DNA from: Arachnia propionica
GTDB taxonomy: Bacteria > Actinomycetota > Actinomycetes > Propionibacteriales > Propionibacteriaceae
Direction: 5' to 3'
Length of the DNA: 64,000 bases
Assembly (NCBI RefSeq): GCF_037055325.1
Contig: NZ_CP146373.1
Location: forward strand, 2,108,001 to 2,172,000
The notes below the pieces were generated by a model, which was not told the DNA's origin, searched no databases, and saw nothing but the letters and a program-made list of their open reading frames with translations. This document shows positions 37,009 to 46,579 of the stretch, piece by piece (positions within the stretch are counted from its first letter, which is position 1; the number at the start of each line of letters is the position of its first letter). Position numbers and translations under genes: made by a program.

Positions 37009-38033
37009 GTGGTGCTCGCTCTGCGGGCCAGCAGCACCAGCAGGGGCGCACCAATCACGGCGGTGAGGATTCCCGCTTCGATCTCCCCGGGAATGGCGAT
37101 CACACGGCCGAGCACATCGGCCGCCAGCACGAGGGCCGGACCCACCAGCAGGGATCCGGCGAGGATCACCCGCTGGCCGGATCCGACACCCCACCGCACT
37201 ACGTGCGGGACCATCAGTCCGACGAAGGCGATTCCACCCGTGATCGCGGTAGCGGGACCCGCCAGGAGCGTGATGGCGATCACGGCCAGAAATCGGGTCC
37301 GCCCGGCCCGGACCCCCAGCCCGGATGCGACGTCATCACCCAGGGCCATGGCGTCCAGCGAACGCCCCAGGGCGAACGCAAGCATCAGGGCCACGCCAAC
37401 GAGGGGCAGGACCGGGAGAAGTTCTGCGATCCGGGTGCGTCCGATCGATCCCACCGCCCAGTTGCGGACCGCCGCGAAGGTGTCCGGATCCAGCAGGGAC
37501 AGAAACTGGCTCACCCCGCTCAGCACGGCCGACATGGCCACCCCGCCGAGAACCAGCTGGACCGGCGCTGTGGGGCCCCGGCCCGTGGCCCCCAGAAGCA
37601 GGACCAGAGCCGTGACCCCGGCGGCACCCACGAAGGCGAACCACTGGTAGCCCTCCACTCCCGTGATGCCGAACAGACCGATGCCGACCGTCACCGCGAG
37701 CCCGGCGCCGGAGTTGACACCCAGGATTCCCGGATCCGCCAGAGGATTGCGGGTCAGCGCCTGCATCAGGGCACCCGCCACGCCATAGGCGGCCCCGACC
37801 ACCAGGCCGACGGCCGTGCGCGGGATACGCATGTCCCACACGATCGCGGTGACGGGATCAGCCCCGGGAGCGACGAGCGCCCGCCACCACTCGGAGGGGC
37901 TGAGGAACCTGGCTCCCGTCATCGTGCTGGCCAGGACCGACAGCAGGAGAATCACGACCAGTCCGGCAAACACGGTTACCGGCCGTCGGGGAGCCCCGTC
38001 AGGACCCCGGTACTGGACGGACGAGCGGATCAT
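37005..38033 (-). CDS. FecCD-type ABC importer permease (first subunit)
   Basis: Integral membrane subunit of 342 aa with about nine to ten helices, the LTRNPLADPGILGVNSGAG motif near residue 90 and GIAFVGLMVPHVVR near 268, both characteristic of iron-siderophore/B12 permeases. ATG 38033 is 48 bp after the binding-protein gene. It is the partner of the following permease. Confidence 0.92.
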   Translation of the reverse strand: MIRSSVQYRGPDGAPRRPVTVFAGLVVILLLSVLASTMTGARFLSPSEWWRALVAPGADPVTAIVWDMRIPRTAVGLVVGAAYGVAGALMQALTRNPLADPGILGVNSGAGLAVTVGIGLFGITGVEGYQWFAFVGAAGVTALVLLLGATGRGPTAPVQLVLGGVAMSAVLSGVSQFLSLLDPDTFAAVRNWAVGSIGRTRIAELLPVLPLVGVALMLAFALGRSLDAMALGDDVASGLGVRAGRTRFLAVIAITLLAGPATAITGGIAFVGLMVPHVVRWGVGSGQRVILAGSLLVGPALVLAADVLGRVIAIPGEIEAGILTAVIGAPLLVLLARRASTT

Positions 38034-38081
38034 GATGGATTCCGCGCAGCGGTGTCAGCGGATCCCGGGAGGGGTCCGGGG

Positions 38082-39143
38082 TCATCCGATCGCCTCGGCA
38101 ATCCTGGGTGTGAGGATGTCGAGCGCCACCTTGGTGCCCATCGGTCCGGCCGTGGACATCGCCCATCCTGCGGGGGACTTCTTCTCGGTGATGACCGTGT
38201 GCCCGTTCTTCCACGCCTCGAGGCCTTGGAAGACGGTGGAGTCGGTCAGACCGGGAATCGCATCAGGCGTCACCGTGGTGGCGCCCTCACTGCCCGAGAC
38301 GATCAGCACGTCGGCGTCGATCGATCCCATCAGTTCGGGGCTGACAGTCTGGGTCTCCGAGAAGGAACCCGCATTCTGGGCCTGCGTGAAACCGATGGAT
38401 GTGAACACCTCGGTGATGATCGAACCGGGAAGGCTCTGGTAGCTGAGACCTCGCTGGGTCCCGAACCAGACCGTATAGCTGAGACTCTTGCCCGCGAAAC
38501 CCGGGTTGGCCTGTTTGATGCCAGCGATGTAGGAGTCGTAGTCGGAGATCACCTTTTCGGCTGCGTCGGACAGGTCGAGCGCCTTGCCGAGGATACGGAT
38601 GTTGTTCTGCCAGGGGTTGCTGAAATAGCCGGTCCACGGCTTGTCACTTGTGATCACCGGGGCGATCTCGGAGAGTTTCGCGAAGGAGTTGGTCAGGTCG
38701 TAGCCGAACACCACGATCACGTCGGGCTTGGCCGCCGCGATGGATTCGTAGGGGTACTGGTCCCAGCTCTCGGTCTCGAAGACCAGTTCTATACGACCCG
38801 CCGCTGCCTCCTTCAGCCAGGGAGCCTTGTTGAATCCGAGACCATTGGTGGTCACGGGGACCCCTCCCAATGACAGCAGGAGTTCCGTGTCCACGGCGTT
38901 CGCGCCGACGGTGGCGACACGGGTCGGCCGCTTGCCGATGACCGATTCGCCGTAGGGAGAGGTAAGTGTCAGCGGGTACTCGGTTTTTCCCTCGGCAGCC
39001 GGCAGGAGAGCACCGGCCGTTTCGGATGCTGGTGAGGACACAGAAGCCCCGTTGGATGCCGATGAACACGACGTGGCGGCGAGGGCGCAAAAGGCCAGCA
39101 GGACGCCACTCAGACGGATCAGCAGAGGAAACCGGAAGGACAT
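38082..39143 (-). CDS. iron-siderophore-type substrate-binding lipoprotein
   Basis: Secreted binding protein of the FepB/FhuD type, 353 aa from ATG 39143. A signal peptide ends in the lipobox-like LAATSC, with the lipid Cys about residue 26, followed by a Ser/Ala-rich linker and two lobes; VATVGANAVDTELLLSLGG and YESIAAAKPDVIVV are standard for the family. The frame also offers a GTG at 39155 without a ribosome site. It is the first gene of the importer operon, just downstream of an inverted repeat shared with the divergent TetR gene. Confidence 0.9.
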   Translation of the reverse strand: MSFRFPLLIRLSGVLLAFCALAATSCSSASNGASVSSPASETAGALLPAAEGKTEYPLTLTSPYGESVIGKRPTRVATVGANAVDTELLLSLGGVPVTTNGLGFNKAPWLKEAAAGRIELVFETESWDQYPYESIAAAKPDVIVVFGYDLTNSFAKLSEIAPVITSDKPWTGYFSNPWQNNIRILGKALDLSDAAEKVISDYDSYIAGIKQANPGFAGKSLSYTVWFGTQRGLSYQSLPGSIITEVFTSIGFTQAQNAGSFSETQTVSPELMGSIDADVLIVSGSEGATTVTPDAIPGLTDSTVFQGLEAWKNGHTVITEKKSPAGWAMSTAGPMGTKVALDILTPRIAEAIG

Positions 39144-39204
39144 ATTGGGCGACACCTTCGCTCAGAGCCGCTCGGGACCACTCGGCCAGCGGCTGGCGGA
39201 ACAT

Positions 39205-39227
39205 TTATGTTAGATACACTAACTTAT
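39205..39227. promoter_or_regulatory. inverted repeat in the importer/TetR divergent gap
   Basis: GTTAG (39209-39213) and CTAAC (39219-39223) with five bases between lie within TTATGTTAG and CTAACTTAT. The half-sites resemble IdeR/DtxR half-sites (TTAGGTTAG), but the five-base gap is wider than the single base of that consensus. A TATTAT -10-like box at 39225-39230 points toward the TetR gene. A TetR or iron-regulator site is expected here. Confidence 0.6.
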
Positions 39228-39324
39228 TATGTGGCGAGTGACCAGACGTGTCTCACGCACCCTCCGAAACGGTTCCTCCGGCCTCTGAACGCCCAACCTC
39301 ACCGAAAGACGCAAGAATTGGGGC

Positions 39325-39960
39325 ATGGTCTCACCCGGACGGCCTCGCCTCATCACCACCGAACGCATCATCGAGGCAGGAAAACGCATCACCCTTCCAC
39401 GCCTGTCGATCAGGGGGGTGGCGAAAGAACTCGGCGTCAGCGAGATGTCGATCTACCGGATCGTCGGGGATCTCGAGGGACTGAGGGCCATGGTGGCCGA
39501 GGGCATCGTCGCCGGGCACGTCTTCCCCGAACCAACAGCCACGGACCCGGAAGACGCGCTCGTCGAACTGGCGCACACGCTCCGCGCCTTCGTGATGGCC
39601 AATCCGGGCATCGGACAGCACCTGGCCAAGCTCGCCGCACCCAGACATGACTTCACGATCAGGCTGGCGGAGGAACAACAGGCGGCTTTCGCATCGTGCT
39701 TCGGCTACCCACCGACAGAGGCCAGCCTGCTGGTCTCGACGGTCGCGGAAAACGCGATCGCCCTGGCCGAGATCAATCCGCTGTCCCACGATGACGAGGC
39801 CCGGCACACTCCCCTGCCCACAGACGCCCCGACGGTTCGCGCAGGGGCGGAGTCAATCGCGACGCTGAGCCCTCGAGAACGTTTCGAATGGTCCATCCGG
39901 GCCACAGCGCGAGGAGCGCTGTCTCTGCTGGGTCAGGAACACATCGCTCAGAGCCGGTGA
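39325..39960 (+). CDS. TetR-family regulator divergent from the iron importer
   Basis: A 211-aa regulator beginning MVSPGRPRLITTERIIEAG, with the helix-turn-helix near residues 25-60 (SIRGVAKELGVSEMSIYRIV), the TetR-type LRAMVAEG turn, and a C-terminal helical ligand domain. The gene is divergent from the importer operon with 181 bp between starts and a shared inverted repeat, so it probably controls import genes and itself. The ligand might be the siderophore. Confidence 0.85.
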   Translation: MVSPGRPRLITTERIIEAGKRITLPRLSIRGVAKELGVSEMSIYRIVGDLEGLRAMVAEGIVAGHVFPEPTATDPEDALVELAHTLRAFVMANPGIGQHLAKLAAPRHDFTIRLAEEQQAAFASCFGYPPTEASLLVSTVAENAIALAEINPLSHDDEARHTPLPTDAPTVRAGAESIATLSPRERFEWSIRATARGALSLLGQEHIAQSR

Positions 39961-40004
39961 ACCGAATACGTATTGAGACACTGCAGCCACGTGAGTCCGA
40001 GGCA

Positions 40005-40829
40005 TCAGCGGGGGTCCTTCAACCACAGCGCGACATCGGGACCCCACCCGGTCATGGTTGTCACCCCGCCCAGGCACGGGATGGGTGCGTAGGCGCATTC
40101 GAGGTACCCCACCTGGGTGACGTGGACCACGTCGTACCGCTGCGCGACTTCTGCCCAGTCGGGCTCGAAGATCTGGTGGCCAGCGAACCAGTCTCCCAGG
40201 AAGCTCTGTTGTCGTCCGGCATTCGACGGGAAATGCGACGGCCAGGCCTCGACGAGGGCCGCCCAGTCCTGCGCGGAGGTCACCTCGGCGACGCGCGGGG
40301 TGAACCTCGGAACGACCGGCCGCCACAGCACTTCCCGCTCCAGGAGATGCCACGGAGCGAAGAACGCGTCCTCGGCACCCCACAGCTCCACCGATGGCGC
40401 ATCCAACCATGGTCCGCTCGTGGTCTGCACGCACATGCTGTAAGGCGGAGGTTTCCCCACGTACTCCGCCTGTGGAATCTGCTGCACGGGCAGGGTCCAC
40501 CACCTGCCATGAGGTCTGTCCTGTCCCACGGGGTAGCGCTGCGGCGGCCGAAACTGGCCCCGCCCGGTCATCATCTCCACCTGGGCATCGACCCGAAAAG
40601 GGTGGGACCATGCCTGAATCACATTCTCGGGGACCACATCACGGACCTGGAGGGACGGCCATGCCCACGGGTCGAAGGGCTCCGGTCCCATCGGCGGGAG
40701 GTCATTCATCACGAATTCTCCCAGCACGCACTGCCAGTCACGCAGCCCCGTGGTGTGGAGGACCTCCTCCTCGGCCGCCTCGGCCGCAAGCATGGCGAGG
40801 ACCGGGTGGGGGAAACGCTCACGTCCCAC
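40005..40829 (-). CDS. uncharacterised protein, 274 aa
   Basis: I recognise no family. From GTG 40829 the protein is soluble, tryptophan-rich, and without signal peptide or membrane helix. Its last third is well ordered in composition, with YDVVHVTQVGYLECAYAPIP near the C-terminus. The frame runs back to 40886, which would overlap the upstream gene by 68 bases; the GTG keeps the overlap to 11. Together with the secreted-protein gene upstream it forms a pair whose partners may interact, for example as an effector with a cytoplasmic partner, but no sequence evidence shows this. Confidence 0.6.
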   Translation of the reverse strand: MGRERFPHPVLAMLAAEAAEEEVLHTTGLRDWQCVLGEFVMNDLPPMGPEPFDPWAWPSLQVRDVVPENVIQAWSHPFRVDAQVEMMTGRGQFRPPQRYPVGQDRPHGRWWTLPVQQIPQAEYVGKPPPYSMCVQTTSGPWLDAPSVELWGAEDAFFAPWHLLEREVLWRPVVPRFTPRVAEVTSAQDWAALVEAWPSHFPSNAGRQQSFLGDWFAGHQIFEPDWAEVAQRYDVVHVTQVGYLECAYAPIPCLGGVTTMTGWGPDVALWLKDPR

Positions 40830-41490
40830 AGTCTTCGAGCTCTTTCTCCCGAGTGAGCTGTCGGGCGTAGTAGGTGTAGCCATCACTTGCTTTGATGGTG
40901 GAGGAAGTCTGCCCTCGCCAGCGAGACGGGGTTTGATTCCCGCACACCATGTCGATATCCGTGTACCTGAAGCCCTTCCGACGAGTTGACTGACGCAAGT
41001 CCACCTCGGTGAGAATATAGTTTTTGGTGAATTCGGTATTCCACCAGAATGCCACTATGTGCTTCTGAAGCTCGTTGGACAAGGAGATCCCGACAGGCTG
41101 TTTGAGACACCTCACATGCACCTTGTACCCGATATTGCTAGAAGATTTTCGCCTGTGGACATCATCGACCCTCAGTCTGCAGCCGTCAGGATTCTTCACC
41201 ACTGTTTGAGGCACGGCTTCACCCGCGGCCTCCTGTCCATCTTGCTGCTCGTAATATTTATCCATCACCGAGTCATCACCGCGCTCGAGAGCTTTTGCTT
41301 CCGACTCATCCACACGAATCCACTCATCATCCGAGAGAGTCGAGGGGACCGCCTGCGAGTCGTCCTCCCGGACTCGGACGCCATCAGTCGCGCCTGCGGG
41401 AGCTGCTGCAAGCAGGAAGAAAGAGGCCAGAACAGATGCAATCCAGAGGAATTTTAAAGATAACCTCATCATGCACGAGAAGGCTATCAA
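40819..41490 (-). CDS. uncharacterised secreted protein, lower-GC gene
   Basis: A 223-aa protein with a signal peptide: MMRLSLKFLWIASVLASFF, ending in AAAPAGATD, cleavage probably after Ala in GATD. The mature part has an acidic region (about 40-90) and a C-terminal half with four cysteines in GCRLRV, HVRCLK, DMVCGN and LEDCGT, and WRGQTSSTIKASDGYTYYA, resembling small Ig-like secreted proteins common in actinobacteria (inferred from pattern). TTG 41490 has GGGGGAG upstream; the ATG pair at 41472/41469 is an alternative. Its codon use is clearly AT-richer than its neighbours, suggesting acquisition. It lies 15 bases after the chorismate mutase gene. Confidence 0.65.
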   Translation of the reverse strand: MIAFSCMMRLSLKFLWIASVLASFFLLAAAPAGATDGVRVREDDSQAVPSTLSDDEWIRVDESEAKALERGDDSVMDKYYEQQDGQEAAGEAVPQTVVKNPDGCRLRVDDVHRRKSSSNIGYKVHVRCLKQPVGISLSNELQKHIVAFWWNTEFTKNYILTEVDLRQSTRRKGFRYTDIDMVCGNQTPSRWRGQTSSTIKASDGYTYYARQLTREKELEDCGT

Positions 41491-41505
41491 TCACTCCCCC
41501 TGGTA

Positions 41506-41808
41506 TCAAGAGGTTTCCCCCGCGGCGATCTGCTCGTGGTGCCGCACCACCTCACGAACGATGAAGGTGATGAACTTCTCCGCGAACTCCGGGTCCAATT
41601 CGGATTCGACAGCCAGGGCACGCAGCCGCTGGATCTGCTGGGCTTCCCGGTCCGGGTCCGCCGGTGGAAGACCCGCGGTGGCCTTCAGCCTTCCTACCTG
41701 CTGGGTGATCTTGAAACGTTCGGCCAGCAGGTGCACCAGCATCGAGTCCATGTTGTCGATGCTGCCCCGCAGCCTCAACAGTTCCCGGCGGGCGTCCTCG
41801 GTGCCCAT
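41506..41808 (-). CDS. chorismate mutase (AroQ class)
   Basis: All-helical enzyme of 100 aa, converting chorismate to prephenate for phenylalanine and tyrosine. The first helix has the pattern ELLRLRGSIDNMDSMLVHLL and the active-site Arg and Lys lie in RFKITQQVGRLKA, with further conserved positions in EREAQQIQRLRALA-like helix 2 (DPDREAQQIQRLRALAVES here) and the last helix ending in VRHHEQIA. ATG 41808 shares one base with the guaB3 stop (TGATG), so the two are translationally coupled. This pairing with guaB3 occurs in other actinobacteria as recalled. Confidence 0.88.
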   Translation of the reverse strand: MGTEDARRELLRLRGSIDNMDSMLVHLLAERFKITQQVGRLKATAGLPPADPDREAQQIQRLRALAVESELDPEFAEKFITFIVREVVRHHEQIAAGETS

Positions 41809-42911
41809 CAATGCACCATCACATCGATACGCTGGAAGGACTTGATGTCGGTGTAACCGGTGAAGGCCATGGCTTTGCGCAGCCCACCGACGAGGTTCAT
41901 GGTGCCGTCGGGAAGGTGGGAGGGACCGTTGACCACCTCGGCCAGGGAACCGACCTGCTCGAAGAACACCCGCTCGCCCCGCGGCAGGGTCGCATGCCAC
42001 GCCTCCGGTCCCCAGTGCCAGCCGCGACCGGGGGCCTCAGCGGCACGTGCTAGCGGGGAACCGACCATCACCGCATCGGCCCCGCAGGCGATGGCCTTGG
42101 CGATGTCACCGGACCTCCCAACTGCACCGTCGGCGATCAGGTGCACGTAGCGCCCGCCCGACTCCTCCAGGTAGTCACGACGCGCCTCCGCGACATCAGC
42201 GACGGCGGAGGCCATCGGTACCTCGATGCCCAGCACCGACGCGGTGGTGTGGGTGGCGCCGCCGCCGAATCCGACGAGTACCCCGGCGGCACCCGCACGC
42301 ATCAGGTGCAGGGCCATCCGGTAGGTAGCGCACCCCCCTACCAGCACCGGCACGTCGAAGCGGTAGATGAAATCCTTCAAGTTGAGAGTGTTCTCTGCCT
42401 CGTCGACGTGCTCGGCGGAGACCGTCGTGCCACGGATCACGAAGAAATCCACCCCGGCCCGCTCGATGACATCGGCGAACTGCTGGGTCCTGGCAGGCGA
42501 GAGCGCGCCCGCCACCGGTACTCCGGCAGCGCGGATCTCGGCCAACCGAGCCTCGATCAGTTCGGCCTTGATGGGCTCAGCGTAGAGCTGCTGCAGGCGG
42601 CGGGTGGTGGTCACCTGGTCGGCGGGTTCAGTGAGCTGTTCATAGGCCGGGGAGGGGTCCTCGTAGCGGGTCCACAGGCCCTCCAGGTTGAGCACTCCCA
42701 GCCCGCCCAGGCGTCCCATCTCGATGGCGGTAGCGGGAGACATCACCGAGTCCATGGGAGCGGCGACAATGGGGGCATCGAAGGTGACAGCGTCGATGCG
42801 CCAGTGGAGGTCCACCTCCGACTCGGAGCGGGTGCGCCGCGCGGGAGCGATGGCGACATCGTCGAAGGAATACCCGCGGGTGGCGTTCTTGGAGCGGCCA
42901 AATTCGTACAT
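41808..42911 (-). CDS. GuaB3-family IMP dehydrogenase-related protein
   Basis: TIM-barrel protein of 367 aa of the GuaB3 subgroup, related to IMP dehydrogenase but without CBS domains. Visible features include SFDDVAIAPARRTR near residue 16, VAAPMDSVMSP near 50, FGGGATHTTASVLGIEVP at the site where IMPDH holds its catalytic loop, and a C-terminal MAFTGYTDIKSFQ. The exact reaction in actinobacteria was long unclear (recent proposals include IMP/GMP-related roles). From ATG 42911 the gene lies ten bases after guaB and is coupled to chorismate mutase. Confidence 0.9.
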   Translation of the reverse strand: MYEFGRSKNATRGYSFDDVAIAPARRTRSESEVDLHWRIDAVTFDAPIVAAPMDSVMSPATAIEMGRLGGLGVLNLEGLWTRYEDPSPAYEQLTEPADQVTTTRRLQQLYAEPIKAELIEARLAEIRAAGVPVAGALSPARTQQFADVIERAGVDFFVIRGTTVSAEHVDEAENTLNLKDFIYRFDVPVLVGGCATYRMALHLMRAGAAGVLVGFGGGATHTTASVLGIEVPMASAVADVAEARRDYLEESGGRYVHLIADGAVGRSGDIAKAIACGADAVMVGSPLARAAEAPGRGWHWGPEAWHATLPRGERVFFEQVGSLAEVVNGPSHLPDGTMNLVGGLRKAMAFTGYTDIKSFQRIDVMVH

Positions 42912-42921
42912 CGTTTTCCTG

Positions 42922-44472
<1,551 letters not shown>

Positions 44473-44564
44473 CTATCGCGCACCCGCGCAATCAACCGAT
44501 CCCCCACGCCCCTGAGGAGCTGCCTCCCCCCGAAGCCCCTGCACACATCATCGCCACGGTTTAT

Positions 44565-45290
44565 TCACGACACGTTTTCCTGCGGCCCTCGGGAATCCGA
44601 CACACCTCTACTTCTGTTGCGACCGTTGGGTATGTGCCACCCGTATCGAAGCCCCGCCATCCGAATGAGGAAGATCAGCGTCGCGGTGCCAAACATCCCG
44701 ATGCCCCCGGCGACTCCCATGGACGCGAGCCAGACGATCAATCCACTGCCCAGGAGCGCTGCCACCACGTAGAAAGGAGAACGACGGCGGAAGACAAGTG
44801 GCACCTCACTGGCCAAAACGTCTCGGAGGATGCTGCCCCCGACACCGGTGACCACTCCGGCCAGTACGGCTGCTGCGGGATGCAGCCCGAAGGCCAGGCC
44901 CTTCAGCGCTCCATCGACGGTGAACAGACCGAGCCCCACCGCGTCGCACACCAACAGCGGTATCCGAAGCCGTCTCCCTGTGTGCACCAGCGGCATCACG
45001 ACCACCGCGGTCGCGATCGACAGGCCGATCATCCAGAGATCGACCAGGGCAGCCACAGGCACTGCACCGATCAGGAGGTCCCGGAGAATACCACCGCCAA
45101 CCGCGGTGCAGCAGGCGAGCGTGATGACTCCGATACCGTCCAGGTCCCGTCGTCTCGCCTCAAGCGCCCCGGAAGCCGCAAACGCGATCACTCCCGATAC
45201 AGATATCCCCCACCGAGCCAGCATCTCCAGATCCCACACCACGATCAGAAAGTCTAAAGGGAGCAACCCCTGAATTCCGTGCATGGACAT
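44565..45290 (-). CDS. TRIC-type (UPF0126/YicG-like) membrane channel
   Basis: Membrane protein of 241 aa with seven hydrophobic helices in two related halves, each carrying the family glycine-rich kink with GGGILRDLLIG near residue 75 and GVGGSILRDVLA near 160. This is the trimeric intracellular cation channel fold; prokaryotic members act as monovalent cation channels in some tests. ATG 45290 is used; the much longer frame upstream (to 46577) is the shadow of opposite-strand genes. It faces away from the cyclase operon starting at 45375. Confidence 0.85.
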   Translation of the reverse strand: MSMHGIQGLLPLDFLIVVWDLEMLARWGISVSGVIAFAASGALEARRRDLDGIGVITLACCTAVGGGILRDLLIGAVPVAALVDLWMIGLSIATAVVVMPLVHTGRRLRIPLLVCDAVGLGLFTVDGALKGLAFGLHPAAAVLAGVVTGVGGSILRDVLASEVPLVFRRRSPFYVVAALLGSGLIVWLASMGVAGGIGMFGTATLIFLIRMAGLRYGWHIPNGRNRSRGVSDSRGPQENVS

Positions 45291-45374
45291 ACTCACCCGG
45301 CCAAAACAGCCAGGTGTAGGCTCCCCGCGGGAGAAGCAACGGAACCAACCACGTCCTGCACATGAGGAGGCCGG

Positions 45375-46133
45375 ATGGCCCAGAGAACCAGCACCGTGAT
45401 AGCCGCCCGTGACGCCGCATTCGCAGCGATGAGCGAGGGTTTCCGGCTCATCGACCTGACCGACGCCCTCGGGCCCGAGACCATCCTGTGGCCCGGGGTC
45501 CCACCCCTGGAGATCGTCGATGCGGTCACCCACGACGCGCACGGCTATCACGCCCGCGTCCTGACCACCTTCGAGCACGCGGGAACGCACTTCGACGCGC
45601 CCGAACACTTCGTCCCAGGAGGCGCTGACACCGCGAGCATCTCGATCGATGACCTCGTGGTACCGGCCGTGGTCATCGACATCTCCGAGAAGGCGGAAAC
45701 GAACCCGAACACGGTCGTCGAACCCGATGACGTGGTTGCTTTCGAGAAGGAGCACGGCGCCATTCCCGCCGGCAGTGCGGTACTGATGCTCTCCGGGTGG
45801 GCCCGGAGGAAGTCCAGCGCGCTCAGCTACATCGGCTCCGAGAGCACCACCGACCTCAAGTTCCCCGGTTTCGGCGTCGAGGCCGCCCGCATGCTCGTGG
45901 ATCGCGGAGTCGTCGGCCTGGGTGTCGACACCCTCGGCATCGACCCTGGCGACAAACCCGATTTTCCGGTGCACAGAACCGTCTCCCACCCCGCAGGGTT
46001 GTGGCACCTGGAGAACCTGATAAACCTCGAACAGCTCCCGGCCACGGGCGGCGTCATCGTGGTCGGGGTGCCACGGATCGCGGGTGGAACCGGTTTCCCC
46101 ACCCGCGTGTTCGCCTTTGTCCCCAAACAGTGA
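45375..46133 (+). CDS. metal-dependent hydrolase of the cyclase/KynB-like family
   Basis: Putative amide/ester or lactone hydrolase of 252 aa. The family metal-binding motif is intact as HAGTHFDAPEHF at residues 68-79, and a second conserved tract lies in VGLGVDTLGIDPG. KynB (kynurenine formamidase), isatin hydrolase and other cyclases share this fold, so the substrate is open. AGGAGG precedes ATG 45375. It is the first of four closely spaced genes (gaps 18-23 bases) that probably form one catabolic or biosynthetic operon. Confidence 0.85.
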   Translation: MAQRTSTVIAARDAAFAAMSEGFRLIDLTDALGPETILWPGVPPLEIVDAVTHDAHGYHARVLTTFEHAGTHFDAPEHFVPGGADTASISIDDLVVPAVVIDISEKAETNPNTVVEPDDVVAFEKEHGAIPAGSAVLMLSGWARRKSSALSYIGSESTTDLKFPGFGVEAARMLVDRGVVGLGVDTLGIDPGDKPDFPVHRTVSHPAGLWHLENLINLEQLPATGGVIVVGVPRIAGGTGFPTRVFAFVPKQ

Positions 46134-46151
46134 GCAGGTGAAAGAGCCGCA

Positions 46152-46556
46152 ATGGAATACACGTCCACTCTCCCTCTCGTCGACGATGAGTCCGCCAACC
46201 CCCGCGTCAAGGCTGTCTTCGACGACATCCGCGCCACCCGCCAAACCGATTTCATCAATAATTTCTGGCGAGCGCTGGCCAACGATCCCGCAAATTTGGA
46301 ACGCACCTGGCAGGAGCTCAAGGAAATCATGGGCCCCGGCACGGAACTGGATCCGGTGATCAAGGAACTGATCTACGTGGCGGTCTCCACCGTCAACAAC
46401 TGCACCTACTGCGTGCGTTCCCACACTGCCGCGGCCCGCGCCAAGGGCGCCAGCGACGCGCAGATCGCCGAGTTGCAGTCCATCGTCGCGGCCGCCAACA
46501 AGACCAACCGCCTTGCGATCGGGCTCCAGGTGCCCATCGACGAGGTTTTCGCCTAG
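46152..46556 (+). CDS. carboxymuconolactone decarboxylase / AhpD-like protein
   Basis: A 134-aa alpha-helical CMD-family protein with the redox motif CTYC (Cys84, Cys87) followed by His91 in CVRSHTAA, the AhpD-type active site used as a peroxidase or disulfide reductase partner. Members of this family also decarboxylate lactones. It is 18 bases downstream of the cyclase-family gene and probably acts in the same pathway or protects it from peroxide. Confidence 0.9.
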   Translation: MEYTSTLPLVDDESANPRVKAVFDDIRATRQTDFINNFWRALANDPANLERTWQELKEIMGPGTELDPVIKELIYVAVSTVNNCTYCVRSHTAAARAKGASDAQIAELQSIVAAANKTNRLAIGLQVPIDEVFA

Positions 46557-46579
46557 ATGCAGCAGGAAGGAGGGCATCC

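Noticed and set aside
35953..37650. 565-codon plus-strand open frame across the permease genes
   Set aside because: It is a high-GC shadow of the FecCD-type genes with repetitive Gly/Arg/Asp composition and no motif.
39205..39227. Canonical IdeR/DtxR iron box
   Set aside because: Half-sites match partly but the spacing is five bases instead of one, so I list it only as an inverted repeat.
40005..41490. Toxin-immunity or polymorphic toxin system
   Set aside because: The pair has the right layout (secreted protein, overlapping partner) but no toxin domain, LXG/RHS/WXG motif or immunity family is visible, so no such claim is made.
45291..46577. Upstream extension of the TRIC-type gene
   Set aside because: The extra 429 codons are antisense to the cyclase and AhpD-like genes and lack membrane helices, while the family starts near 45290.
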